Below are positions 1 through 11,200 of a stretch of DNA of 64,000 bases, piece after piece. A program made the position numbers and the translations under genes. Every line of letters begins with the position of its first letter. The stretch's first letter is position 1. Source of the stretch: Smittia aterrima (lineage: Eukaryota; Arthropoda; Insecta; Diptera; Chironomidae). The notes beneath the pieces were generated by a model that was given only the letters and a program-made list of their open reading frames with translations, ran no database searches and was not told the origin of the DNA. The stretch lies in NCBI GenBank assembly GCA_033063855.1, contig CP093831.1:744001-808000 (forward strand), written 5' to 3'.

Positions 1-13
1 AGATGCTTTCTCA

Positions 14-21
14 TGACGTCA
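14..21. promoter_or_regulatory. Full CRE palindrome TGACGTCA
   Basis: Perfect 8-bp TGACGTCA, the consensus site for CREB/ATF bZIP proteins. A second exact copy lies at 46654-46661. At this base composition roughly one copy is expected by chance in 64 kb, so function is uncertain. Confidence 0.3.
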
Positions 22-3000
22 CGAGAAGATCTCATTATGCAAACGCTTTATTTTCATGGGAACTGATTCTGATGGAAAGATAAGGAAGCTCTCAGCAAAA
101 AGGATCTTGAATTGCAATTCGCATTCGCCTTTTTGGAGCTGAGTTTGATGGAAAACTCAATAGCTGAGCTTTATCTTAATCTAATTATTTTCCTACTGCG
201 AATTCCCATAGATTCATTGCAGCAAAACAGTTCGAGTTGAGAAGAATGAAATCTTAAAAAATCGCATTGACAAAAAACAAAATATTTACAAAATAAATGT
301 CAAGCAAAAGGAACGAGGAGAAAACCTTTCTAATCTATCGACAAAATCTCATTGAAACTTCTCAATTTCTTGCAGATAAGTTTACCTTTTGAGATTTTCT
401 TGTTTCTTGTGATTTTAACAATTACTTTAGTAGAGTGGGGAGACTTCATCAGGGAGGTCAAATGTTTTAGAATAATTTAAAATCAAATATCTTTTGTTTA
501 AAATCTCCAATGAACTTAAAAGTTTTTTTACGTAATTTTCAATTGACCCACTCAAGCAAGGTTCCCTATCCGATAATCTTGTAAAAATCGCTGCGAAAAT
601 ATCAGACTCTTCGACGTTTCTCTGACTGTCGGGCAAGTCTATTGTCGAGTTCATAAAATCCATGTTGTGAATTGTAATGTTTACGATTGTTTGGGAGATT
701 AAGAGCACACACACACGCATTGAGATCAACTATTGAAAACAAATATGAAGAATGAAACAGCTCCGAGCATACGAAACAAGAAATATGAAGTTCTAAGGAA
801 ATTTATGGCCTTTAGGCGTGAGATGGACTCAATAGAAGAAGCTTAAGCAATTAATTCGAGACATTTTATTAGAGCTCAGCTCCATTGATCGGACTTTTCT
901 CTAGTCGGAGTTTACCTGCATTTTGATGAAAGAGTAAACAAGCTCAAACGAAGCTGCATAAATGAAACTGCAGTGAATCGAAAGGAAAAGGCAAATAAAG
1001 TTAAATGCCGAAACGTGCTCGGCAAATTAAAATTCAGAAGCAATTAATGATGCGGGCATCGAGCGCGTATTAATTTTCTTATGGCCTTAAGGTGAGAAAA
1101 TGTGTTGTAATGTGTATCGGTCGAGTTCGGCTTGTGTCACGTTTAATTTGTTCAAGTTTTCACCTTCTTTCCTTCTCGCGAATAAAAAAAAGTTTTTCTT
1201 CTTCGCTGTTGAATAAATTAATGTTCGCGGATTCTTGTTTTCTTCGCTTGTAAATGAATGAAACTTTCCATCGAGGCAAGCAAGACTAATGACGCATATG
1301 GCACCGAACGATTTCTCGAGCACTTATATATCGAATTCTTCTCAGAAGTGTCCCGAAAATTTATGCGCGCACTCAACGACATAAAAAACAATCTCGAACG
1401 TTATGATTGGCGACGCGGCGCGAGCTTTTTGTGCTTCTAAATTTGTCTTTGAAGTTCGCGACTCATTTTGAATCACACAATTCAAATTCGAAATAATGCA
1501 ATTGCAAGTTCGTAGAGGAAAAATGGAAATGATTTGTGCAATTTAGTGATTTGTCGGCTTTAACAACGAATTCAATTAAAGTGCCTTGCGCCAGAGCAGG
1601 TGTGAATGCGGGCAATTTCATGTTAAACGGTAATTTCTCGTCGGCTTTTTGATTTCAATTTGTCCTCACTCTCGATCCCAATTGTTTTCTTAGAAAAACT
1701 TTTTCTTTTCTTTCGGCGTTTTCCAACCCTCAGCGTTCACTCGCCCGACCAAAGTTTTAAAATTATCTCAACGGAATCATCAAACATGTTTTTCACATTA
1801 AGAACTTGAACTTCTGTTTGCGAGATAAAAATAGCGCTCGAGGTTTAAGTTTTACAAGGGTTGTAAATGTCATCTTCATGACTTTTGAGCTCTTAAGTAG
1901 CAAACCATGCATGCAAACAAGAAGGAAAGATGAGGAGGATGCGTGTCTGACTCACGTTCAAGTGGTCAGAGACCGTCCGTTGAGATAAAACAAGAGCCGA
2001 GCTGCATTAATTGATTCAACAGCTTAGAAGTCGAGCACTTAACAGAGACGAGGGGGAGAGAGTAAAGAAGACAAGAAGGAAAAGATAAAGAAAACGCTAA
2101 AGAAATCTCTTCGTCCCCTCGTCGTCGTTGTCTTCAACAATTTCTCATTAGAGACAGATTTTATTTATGATTTTAACCTCATGTCCATTTCCAGATGAAA
2201 TTCAGTCTTTGAAGAAGTAGAAGCGACTCAACTAACATGTGCTCGCCATATGAGCAAACTTTATAAGATTCTCGAACAAAAGGCGAACATTTAAATAGAC
2301 AAAACTTGTCGTTCATCATCATTCATTCGTTTCGTCTCTGCGATGTCGAAACATTCCGCGGTCTCAATAAATAGTCGCAACTCATAATTGAATCATCTTT
2401 CCTTCTTCATTGTTGTTGTGAACTTACTTGAACATGAATTTAATTTTATTTCATTTTTTCGGTGGGATTGGTTCGCTTTATAACATCGCCGCGAGTCGAT
2501 GGAAAAATTTACATTTAATCGTCCCAATTACGTAAGTCACTCGATCGAAATTCCAGTGAGGACTGAATGTTTTGTCGTTGGTTGCCACGAGAACAACGGA
2601 TGATTCTAAATCGGAAACCAAACGAAAGCGAAAAGCAATTTTTGTGTGTAAGCAGATATCTATAAAGTCAAGGAACTCTGGGAAGTCAAATTTGCATCTA
2701 AATGATCATTCCAAAGCGCAGTTGTGCGATAAAAATAACCGCCGAGCTGACGAGAAAGCAAATTTTCTATTTCGCTCCCCGAAAAAAAAGTCAGCGGCGA
2801 TGAGAAGAAGAAAAGAAATTAAAATTTGTGCACAGAGGAAAAATAATCTTGATTTCACTCGCTGGTTTCAAACGAAGGAGAAGAATAAGAAGCTTCACTG
2901 CATTTCTTCTCGTGGCTGTTGTGCAGCAGTTTCCGTTGAGTGACCCCTTCATTTAAATAAAATTCTATTTTCTCCAAGTCCCCCGAGTCGTCGTAGCGAC

Positions 3001-5214
3001 GAAGCATGCAGCAGCACTCGTACATGAGAGTCATAAAACAGTGTAAGATGTGCACCAGAAGACCGAAATTTGCATAAACACAATATCGCACACATGAACT
3101 TGCAAAAGCGAAAAAAAAAAACGAAGAAGAGCACAACATAAAGAGATTGGCAATGATATTCATTTTAAAAGTCACATAATGGGATTACAGTGAGAGGTCG
3201 AGATTGACGGAGGTCGAGTCGTTGGAAGATTCATCTAAGAAGGTGAGATTCGTGGCTAAGCTTCTCGAACAATTTTCAACGGATCTCACTGTAGACCTTC
3301 GCACAAAACATTCTTTTTATTATTCGCTTAATTAAAAACGCATAAAATGAAAGAGAGAAGAAACTTTTTTTTCCCATTTCGCTGAAAATAAACAGTCATT
3401 AAGACAATAAATAAACTCGCGCAGGGCGAAGTTACAAAGCAACAAAGGCGATTCATATGGGCGGCTTTGCCGGAGACTAATATTGTTCTTAACTCGTAAT
3501 AATGAATGGACATTGAGAAGAAAAAAATTATTTCACAAGGGAAAGGAAATTCCGTCGCAGTTGGCAATGAATAATTTCCAGTTTGGATCGTCTCCAGCTA
3601 GTCACTCGCCAATAAAATCGTCTGTGAGTGGAGAGGAATCGCATTATTGCGGTATGTGGAAGCTATCAGTGTCCTTTCTCTCTCGAAGCAAATTTGATTT
3701 ACGATGAGTTTGCCAAGGAAATGCGAAACATTTTCATTCCCATACACTTCTCTCCTTTTTGGTTTCATAATTTATGAGATCGAAAGAATAAGAAATTAAG
3801 AAAATTTCCTCCTCAATGTGCAGTTTTGTGCAGCGGATACTTTTTCTTCTCCTTTCCTCTTGGTGTTGCTCGACAATCTCTCATTTGGGAAGAATTTTTT
3901 CTTTCTTTATTATGGAAATAATTTTTAATGTTGGACGAAAATGAGATCACTTTTTTGTCGTCTTCGTCGTCGTCGGGTGCTTTATGACGCTGCTTCTGCT
4001 GGTGCTGGTGTGAGAGAATCTTTTTGTGGCAGCGTTCGCTTCACAGACTGTGAACAGTTAAGTTTTTTTTTGTTTTTCTTTGAGTAGCACTTTTTGGTTC
4101 AGTGCATTCGCAATTCTCAGGAATGCATTGGGTTGACGGTTCTCGGATGTTATCGGAGTCAACGCCAAGGCAATGTTGATTAGGGTTTTTCATTTACATT
4201 TAAGAAACCTTAAGTCTCTAATTTTCAATTTTCTTATTCTTAAAAAAATATTACCAACGAATAAATTGTCAGACGAGTTAATGCAATGTGTGCATCTCAT
4301 CGTGTCCGGGGGATTTTTTTTTTCATCTCCTTGCAACGAAAATGAAGACGATGTTTGAGAGGAAAAGAAAATCCCTCGACCACAGTGAGTTCTTAACGCG
4401 CTCCCTCGCCATAAAGCGACGACAGAGAACGAGAAGCGAGAGATAAAAATAAACTCTTCAGTCTTTGTGCCTTAAGTCTCGCTAAGGAAATCATCTTAAA
4501 ACATTTCCCATGTTGATGAGTTTTGTTCTTTAGAAGAGATTTCAAATGAACGCGGAATCGTATTCGTTTCGGAACTTCGTGGACAATGAAATTAAATTAA
4601 AATAATTTCAACTGCAGCTCGACGTCTTATCAGATTTGTGCAATCGCTTTTAGGTCAAGCTGCGAAGACATAAAAAGCCAGCCAGACTTTACGACTCAGA
4701 AAACTAATTAAGAATGGCAATTATTGCGCTACAGACCGCACGAAATTCGTTCCAGTTTGGTCTTTTTGCCTTGGTCATCGTAAAAAGAAACTTCTTCCTA
4801 CTTCATCGTCTCGGCGAATTAAAAGCTTAAAGAGCAATGAAATAACGAAAAGTCGTCTCTCGATTCACTTTGGCGATTCTCGCCTTTACTCCGAGCTAGA
4901 CAACCGGGCGATGTTATCGATAAAATAAACAAAACGTGGTGATCAAAGTTCAACGACTTCCAACAGCGGGTGGGTGAGAAAATAAAAAGAAAACAACAAA
5001 AAAAAACTTTATGACCGAGAAAGAAAATTGAAAAGTTTTTCATCAAAAAGTTTGCTTCCTGTGATTTGCGCAACGGCCAGAAATGAAATTTCCATGAAAG
5101 TAAATGCTGTTACCATCACGTACGAGAATGTTTTCCGAGCCAACCTCTCGCTCATCCATTACGCACACACATAAGTAAATTGGTCCTCGAAAATCCACCT
5201 TCGCATGTGTGATT

Positions 5215-5238
5215 TTTCACATTTTCACATTTCCACAT
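5215..5238 (+). repeat. Three 8-bp direct repeats (TTTCACAT type)
   Basis: Two exact TTTCACAT units (5215-5222 and 5223-5230) are followed by TTCCACAT (5231-5238), all head to tail. This is a short tandem repeat in non-coding DNA, possibly simple slippage or a clustered binding site. Confidence 0.6.
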
Positions 5239-6300
5239 GACGACGAACAGTGACATCTTGTGTAAGGTGGAATCGAATCGATTTCGCTTATCAGTGACCA
5301 TTGGAGACTAATTTGGGTCGCTTATCAATCATTTTCTTATCGAACATGAAGCAACAGAAAATTATTTCGTTATTTTGTCAATGCTTTCAGTCTCCAGTCA
5401 CTGTCGCCGATAATTGCTTTGATTAAATCATTGCATCAACTCAAACAGCAAAAGCTTGATAATTTCTCAAATCCACTGGATCAAGAGAACTTCCCCCATC
5501 CAAGAAAAAAGTGAAATAATCACTTTAAACTTTTTTCTTTCTTTCTCGCGCTTCAACATGAAGAGACGAAACCAGCGAGAAAAAAAAAGTTCTGCGAACG
5601 TTGGCGGTGAAACATACAGCAACAACATCGCGATGAAGAAGAAAAAAAAAACATAAAAATTATGAATGAAAAAGAGACTTGTTGTGAAACAGCGAAGAAG
5701 AAGAAGGAGAAGCCGGGCGAGAATCCATAAAGAATAATTTTCTACTCATCTTTACGATAATCGAGTTATTATTTCGCGTTTCACTCTTTGCTCGCTTTCG
5801 TTTTAATTTCAATTCCCTTTGACTGGCGCTGGATGGCTTTCAATTAAGTCATTCAACGGACATCTCTTCTTTTATTAGTTTCAAGAGTCTCTCGTTTTTT
5901 GTTTGGATTCGCGGACACATTTGTAAATAAATTAATCAGCGGAAACTGAAAGCAGTTAACGATCAAATTTGTTTATTTGCATTTCTCTTCTTCTTCTTGA
6001 AACTGAGATGATTCAGTTCAATCATTGTCCACTTGAAGCGATCAACGGAATCAAGACCGTCATGATAATTTTTCAAACTCAAGAAGAGAATTGATTTTTT
6101 GTTCGCTCCACAAAATTCACGAACGGGCGGTAACTCCTTGTTAGCTCGAGAGGGAAAAAATTTCAAAATGGAAATCCAACTTGACCACAAATGGTTTTCC
6201 TTCTCCCCTTTTCTTTCACCCAACGACGCTTTCCACAATTGCGAGAATAGATTTTTCTCCTCGTTTCTTCACCCACGAGTCACTTACACTGACGAAAACA

Positions 6301-6457
6301 AATGAAAAAGAGAGAGAAAAAGTTTGATGAGAGACGAAAGCCGAGTTGGGAGGTGGCAGGGTGGAAAAGCAGATATAAAGAGAGAAAGAAAGGTGAGAGG
6401 GTGGAAAATATAAGGGAAACAGGACATTGCGCGCGCAGGGAGAATAGAAAGTCGCAT
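6301..6457 (+). repeat. Purine-rich (GA) tract upstream of BCL11
   Basis: About 150 bp in which the + strand is strongly biased to A and G, with several GAGAG elements and a TATAAA at 6374-6379. GAGAG is the core recognised by GAGA factor (Trl) in flies. It lies about 1.8 kb before the first coding exon of BCL11 and could be a promoter-proximal or Polycomb/Trithorax-type element, but this is inference. Confidence 0.45.
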
Positions 6458-7967
6458 GGCACCACTTTCCCTCACATACAACATCGCCTCATATGTGGGA
6501 AAGGATGTTTATCAGCTCATATATCCATCGATGTATGCGTCGATTTATGTACCCGAAATATTTGAGGGGAGATTCACGAGTTTCAATTCTCTCTTAGCCG
6601 TTCGTTCACCCCCTCAAAAAAAAGAGGAATTTTCATCGGAAAACTATAATTCGAGTGGAAATCTATTGAACGAAGAGACGTCCAACCATCGGTAAATAAA
6701 TGAAATAGAATGAGCCACAAACATTCAATACACATTTATCCGTTTTGCGAAATTCGTAGTTGAAAGACGAGAGAGCAGAATTATCCAGTTTCTCGCTCTC
6801 TGGACCAAACAGCAAGTCTATCTACTTCTACATACACACAGAAGTTGAAGTGAACAGAGAGAAAAAGGGAAACTTAATAAAATCTTCCTCGACCATACGA
6901 GTATGAATGCTGCATGAACACATACACAGAAGTCGAGCCGAGAGTCTTCGGCGACCAGCTAAAAGCAGCAGCGAAAGACAGCAAAGAAAATTAGATAAAG
7001 CGGTGTAGTGTTGTATTGTGCGCGCGGCGGGAGAGTAAGTGAGAGCGAACAACAACAAATCGAGCACTCGATACAACTGATTTTCCATTTTTCGAAAAAG
7101 AAGAAACGACACGAAATGATGTAGTAAAGTTTTTCAAGAGTTGTGTGTTGTCGCTGTATATCGCTCGCCTTTATTTTCTTTCATTCTTACTTCGCTGTTT
7201 AGTTTTCCTTCACATTAGCTGCACGATAGACGCACGACGACGTGTGATGCGGAGGATTTTTTATTAACAACATCTCTCGTAGTGATTTGAAAATCGTCGT
7301 AACGAAACAACATTTGTCTCGCGAGCCTCGTGTGTTGTTGATCTTTCAAAGAAGGAAGAGAATAAGTTTCGGGAGAAAAGGAATTTTCCAAAATATCTTC
7401 TCGTCCCCGTACTCGTATCGGGGGGTTACCAATTTTAGTGGTTGATACACACAAGCAGTGGTGGTTCGGTGAGAGAAGAGATACACTCAGATGACTATTA
7501 AAATCTCCTATGTACATGTGCCATGAGATATAAATATGTTTCTTTTTTCTGTGGATGGGGACATTTATGTATGGTGAACACACAATATTTTTTTATATCG
7601 TTTGGCCGGTGAGTTAACGTTTCTTCGTCCATCGATGCATTAGATGTAAACGGACTGTCGTCGAGTGAAGACGCAAAATCTATTGATAAAAAATATTTTA
7701 AAACAAAAAATAATTCAGTGGATTTTTTGCTGGTGAACATGAGCAAGTGATTTTTGTGGAAAATTCTGAATTTTAATTTATGACAAAAAAATTAAAAAAA
7801 ATATTTCGTGGATTATAACAAAAAAAAAGTGAACATTCGAAAGGATTTTTGTGATTTCTTGTGAATATTTTCGAAACATTTTCCGTGTGATTTTTCCCGG
7901 GAAAATTTAGGAAAAACATTCTGAATAATTTCGTGTTAGTTTAATTTGGTTTGGCGCAGTGCTCGTC

Positions 7968-8009
7968 ATGAATAATTGCGGAATCTTAGTTGGTCCATTG
8001 ACAGTTTAA
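7968..8009 (+). CDS. uORF 1 in BCL11 leader (13 codons)
   Basis: Short upstream ORF encoding MNNCGILVGPLTV and ending in TAA. Its stop overlaps the start of the next uORF in a TAATG arrangement. If the leader is transcribed through here, this uORF would be read before the BCL11 start at 8236. Whether it is translated is unknown. Confidence 0.35.
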   Translation: MNNCGILVGPLTV

Positions 8010-8035
8010 TGAAGAAGAAGGCAGGACCTCAGTGA
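8009..8035 (+). CDS. uORF 2 in BCL11 leader (8 codons)
   Basis: Encodes MKKKAGPQ then TGA. It begins on the A of the previous uORF's stop codon (TAATG), a geometry that could allow termination-reinitiation. Confidence 0.3.
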   Translation: MKKKAGPQ

Positions 8036-8072
8036 ACAGGATTGTCCAAGGATATTTTAACACAATTGTCCT

Positions 8073-8123
8073 ATGAATAATTTAAATAATCAAAAAGGAA
8101 GAAGAGAAAAGAAGAAAATATAA
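8073..8123 (+). CDS. uORF 3 in BCL11 leader (16 codons)
   Basis: Encodes MNNLNNQKGRREKKKI then TAA and ends 112 nt before the main ATG, leaving room for reinitiation. It is the last upstream ATG before the BCL11 start. Confidence 0.3.
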   Translation: MNNLNNQKGRREKKKI

Positions 8124-8235
8124 TTTTTTCTCGTGAAGTTCGGCTGTGACTTGAGAGAAATTATTTGAGAACGGAAGTTGGGTGCTTTGTGTCTGATAAA
8201 TAAACTTCTGCGAGTGAGAAAAAATATCATCCAAA

Positions 8236-8272
8236 ATGAGAATTAAAATGCCAGCTGTTCGCATTGCACAAG
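8236..8272 (+). CDS. BCL11: BCL11 coding exon 1A (distal first exon)
   Basis: Encodes MRIKMPAVRIAQ plus the first base of codon 13, then the donor GTAATT at 8273. It ends in phase 1, matching the acceptor at 28354. The ATG at 8236 is preferred because of its good context; a second in-frame ATG is codon 5. The vertebrate BCL11/SALL/FOG N-terminal NuRD-binding motif (MSRRKQ...) is not present. The exon is very short, so assignment rests on phase, donor quality and leader-like sequence upstream. Confidence 0.72.
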
Positions 8273-11200
8273 GTAATTATTCGCCTTTTAATTCAAATAC
8301 AAATTCGCCGTAAATTTTTGAATCCCTCGAGAAGAAAAGAAAAATCATTTTTCGTAATTTAATAAAACTAACTTTACGTGCGTAACTTTTAATCCACCCG
8401 CGATTTGTTGGGCTTTGAAAATTATTCACGTTTCCTACCCAAAACGAGAGAGAGTGAAATTTTCTTAATTTATTCATGTTTTCAATTAAGGCGAAAGTCG
8501 TTGACTGAGAATATTTACGTCGCGAAATGTTCTGTCGTCCTAATTGTAATTATTTCTTGTTGCCTCGTTTATGTATTTTTCTCGCCGCGCTTTTTTTTCT
8601 TCCTTTTCTTATATAGTCAAGGACGAAATGCGGTTCTTATGTACTTTACTCGCCCCGTAACAAGGATTTTCTCTCCTTCCGCGCTTTTCTTTCTGTTTCT
8701 CATGACGAGAAGCACAAAAAAATATCAACAAAAAATCGTAAAATGTCGCAGACAATGAAAAGTTTTTTTTCTTTCCTTTTCATTCAACAAGGATTTTTCT
8801 CTCATTTTCACCGATGCGATTTTAATTAATTTTCTTCTTCGTGAATGAGAAAAAAGTCTTTAAGGGATTTCCTCTCCTCGTCTGTCTCTCATTGCTGTTT
8901 TCAATGTCGCCGGTTCGCTGTGGGCAAAAGTTTCCACGCGGATTTCCAAAATGCGATATAAATTAATCTTCAACCTTTGTGTAAATGATTTCATCACTGC
9001 ACCTTTAGTCGAGCGACGCGAGAAATGAGCAGTTTGATAAGCAGCGCGTCACTCGTTATCGCTTAGGTCGATTACTAATTTTATTTTTGGGTTTGGTTGC
9101 TATTTTCTTCTTGGTCAATTATCTCGATTTAGCTCAAAAGTCCGATGAGCATTCTCAAAAGCAATCAACGATAAAAAAAACGGCTACGACTCATTGAATC
9201 GTACGTGGAGAACTTTGATAATTAAGTCGCGTTGCCTGCTAAATCGCGGCGTGTTATTTGCTTAGTGATTAGACTCTTTCCTTTCTGATAAGCCTCGTGA
9301 TAGCATTTCGTAACATGACTCGACCATTCCAAAAGTATTTCCACTTCGTTTGTCCACCATTTAAGGTTCACCCGCACCTTTGATAAGGAGAGAGAAAAAA
9401 AAATTAAAACACTTTTCAACGCACACAATGAGTTCAGTTTATATTTTATTTTGTTGTCTACATGGAGGCAAACAATTGATAAGAACAGCCGTTTTTATTT
9501 CTTCACCACCATCAAAATGATGACTGAAAGGTAAACAATTCGTACGAGCCGCGTTTTCAGCTTTATTTGACTGTGTCTTAAGTCGAGACTTGAAAGATCT
9601 CTCGAGCTTCAAGATAAATCTTCTTCGCCCTGAGTTCCTTCAACTTTCAATGAAAAGAGGAAAAAAAACTTTCCTCAGACATGTCGATTGTCGCATTGTG
9701 GAAATAAAAAAATTTAAATTTTTATCACCTGTTCTAGTTTCAAGTGTGACTCAGGCGAAATGAAAAAAAAATGTGCCCGTCGTTTAATGTGGTCTGGCGT
9801 AGCGCTTTTTTTTTGTCGTTCGTGTTCGAGATAAGAATGAACACATCACAGCCAATTGCATTTTAATATCAAAGTACAGAAAACAGCGAGTAAAAATAAA
9901 TCAATACTTTTATTTCTAGTTTTAGTGTTGTTGATAAGCGCGCGAGAGACAAAAAAGCAAATTCCAAATATCAAAAAATAGGAAAACTCGATGTGACTCG
10001 GTTGGGCGGTTTGACGTCGCGCTTATTTAATCAATATCGAAACGATTTCCATGCCCATCGTGTGATATCGTCAGAACTCACCTCCGCTGGTCATAAAAGT
10101 TGCATACACTCACTGTTCGATAGCAAAGTTATGCTGATTTATGAATTTTCGTATTCGCTGGTGTTGGCCTGCGTTGTCTTACAGAAGAAACAAAAGCGGG
10201 GCAGCCGTTTCTCGTCGGGAATCGATCAAACTTTCTGTGCCCCGTAAAAAAACTGATGTTTTATGTGCTTCCGAATTGGGAAAGTTTTCTCTCCGCAAAA
10301 TAACGAAGGAACACATTTTTCTTTTGTCTTATGGTCGAAGTCAGTCGGAAGAAATATTTTCAGTGGTGGAAATTTATTCAATATTTGACGAGGCGAACGG
10401 GCCCGCAGGCATAAAGACTGAAACATCATTCATATCGGGTAACAGGATGGGAAAAGTTTTATCTTTTATTGGCGTTTAGCGGAACTTTTCCTATTTCAGT
10501 GGTGGACTTAAATTGACTTTCGGTAGTTTATCTTACGAAAAATTCTGCAAACTAAACTTTTTTATGAATCGATGAGAGATTAGCCACGACACGATCGTCA
10601 AATGAAGTTTTTTTATGAGCGAATAAAGTAAAGTTTGACTTATGCTTGAAGAGGGTCATCGTCTCTTGCTGATATTCGAGATCATCTTTGCACGATAAAA
10701 TAAAACGATCTTGAGGACTTAACAGAAATCTTCAATAGAGAACAGCTCGATTCTTATGTTAAACATTTTTTTATGCAAACTAGTTGCAGAATGTCGCGCT
10801 GAGTTGTACTGGCGAAGCAAGAAGAGCCCCAAAACATGACTTTTAAACTTTTATTCTGTTGGAGGTCGCTAGCGGGGGACACAGTGAGGTCTCGAAGCGC
10901 CCCTACCACCAACAAACAAATAAAACGTTGTTTCGGGGACAATTGCATGGCAAACAATTATTAATGTCATGCTGTAAAATAACAATAAAATCAACGAAAA
11001 GCAAAGACAATGTCCTAAGTTGAACAACTTTTATTTGCTCATGAAACGATATTCGGAATTATTAGTGGAACTTTGAACCCTTTTAGCGAGTTGAACATGT
11101 TGTAATCGTTAAATCTAATGGGAAGCAAGAGAGAGAAAATAAAACCTAAGGAGCTCGCTCGGTTAAGAAAACGATTCACGATGTCAAAGGTTGGCCTGTT

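Larger units (their letters stand above)
1..7100. other. Non-coding 5' flank of the BCL11 gene
   Basis: I find no gene here. The open frames are short, overlap on both strands, have low-complexity composition (Lys/Ser/Phe runs) and match no family I recognise. The DNA is AT-rich with many purine-rich and pyrimidine-rich stretches. It holds a perfect CRE palindrome at 14-21, three 8-bp direct repeats at 5215-5238, POU octamers at 2690, 3068 and 5975, and a long purine tract at 6301-6457. It most likely holds distal regulatory DNA of the BCL11 gene that starts about 7-8 kb into the window, but no enhancer can be proven from sequence alone. Confidence 0.6.
7100..8235 (+). promoter_or_regulatory. 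BCL11: Probable 5' leader/first-exon region of BCL11 (distal promoter)
   Basis: The stretch before the first coding exon has the look of a dipteran 5' leader: runs of GTG, GATTTT and AAAA with scattered short upstream ORFs. No TATA box with a well-placed initiator could be chosen, so the transcription start is not fixed and the left boundary is approximate. Three complete uORFs lie in the last 270 nt (7968-8009, 8009-8035, 8073-8123). The main ATG at 8236 has A at -3 (CCAAAATG context), a good insect start context. Confidence 0.45.

Noticed and set aside
6374..6379. TATAAA as core promoter of BCL11
   Set aside because: No initiator 25-35 bp downstream, and it is embedded in a purine tract.
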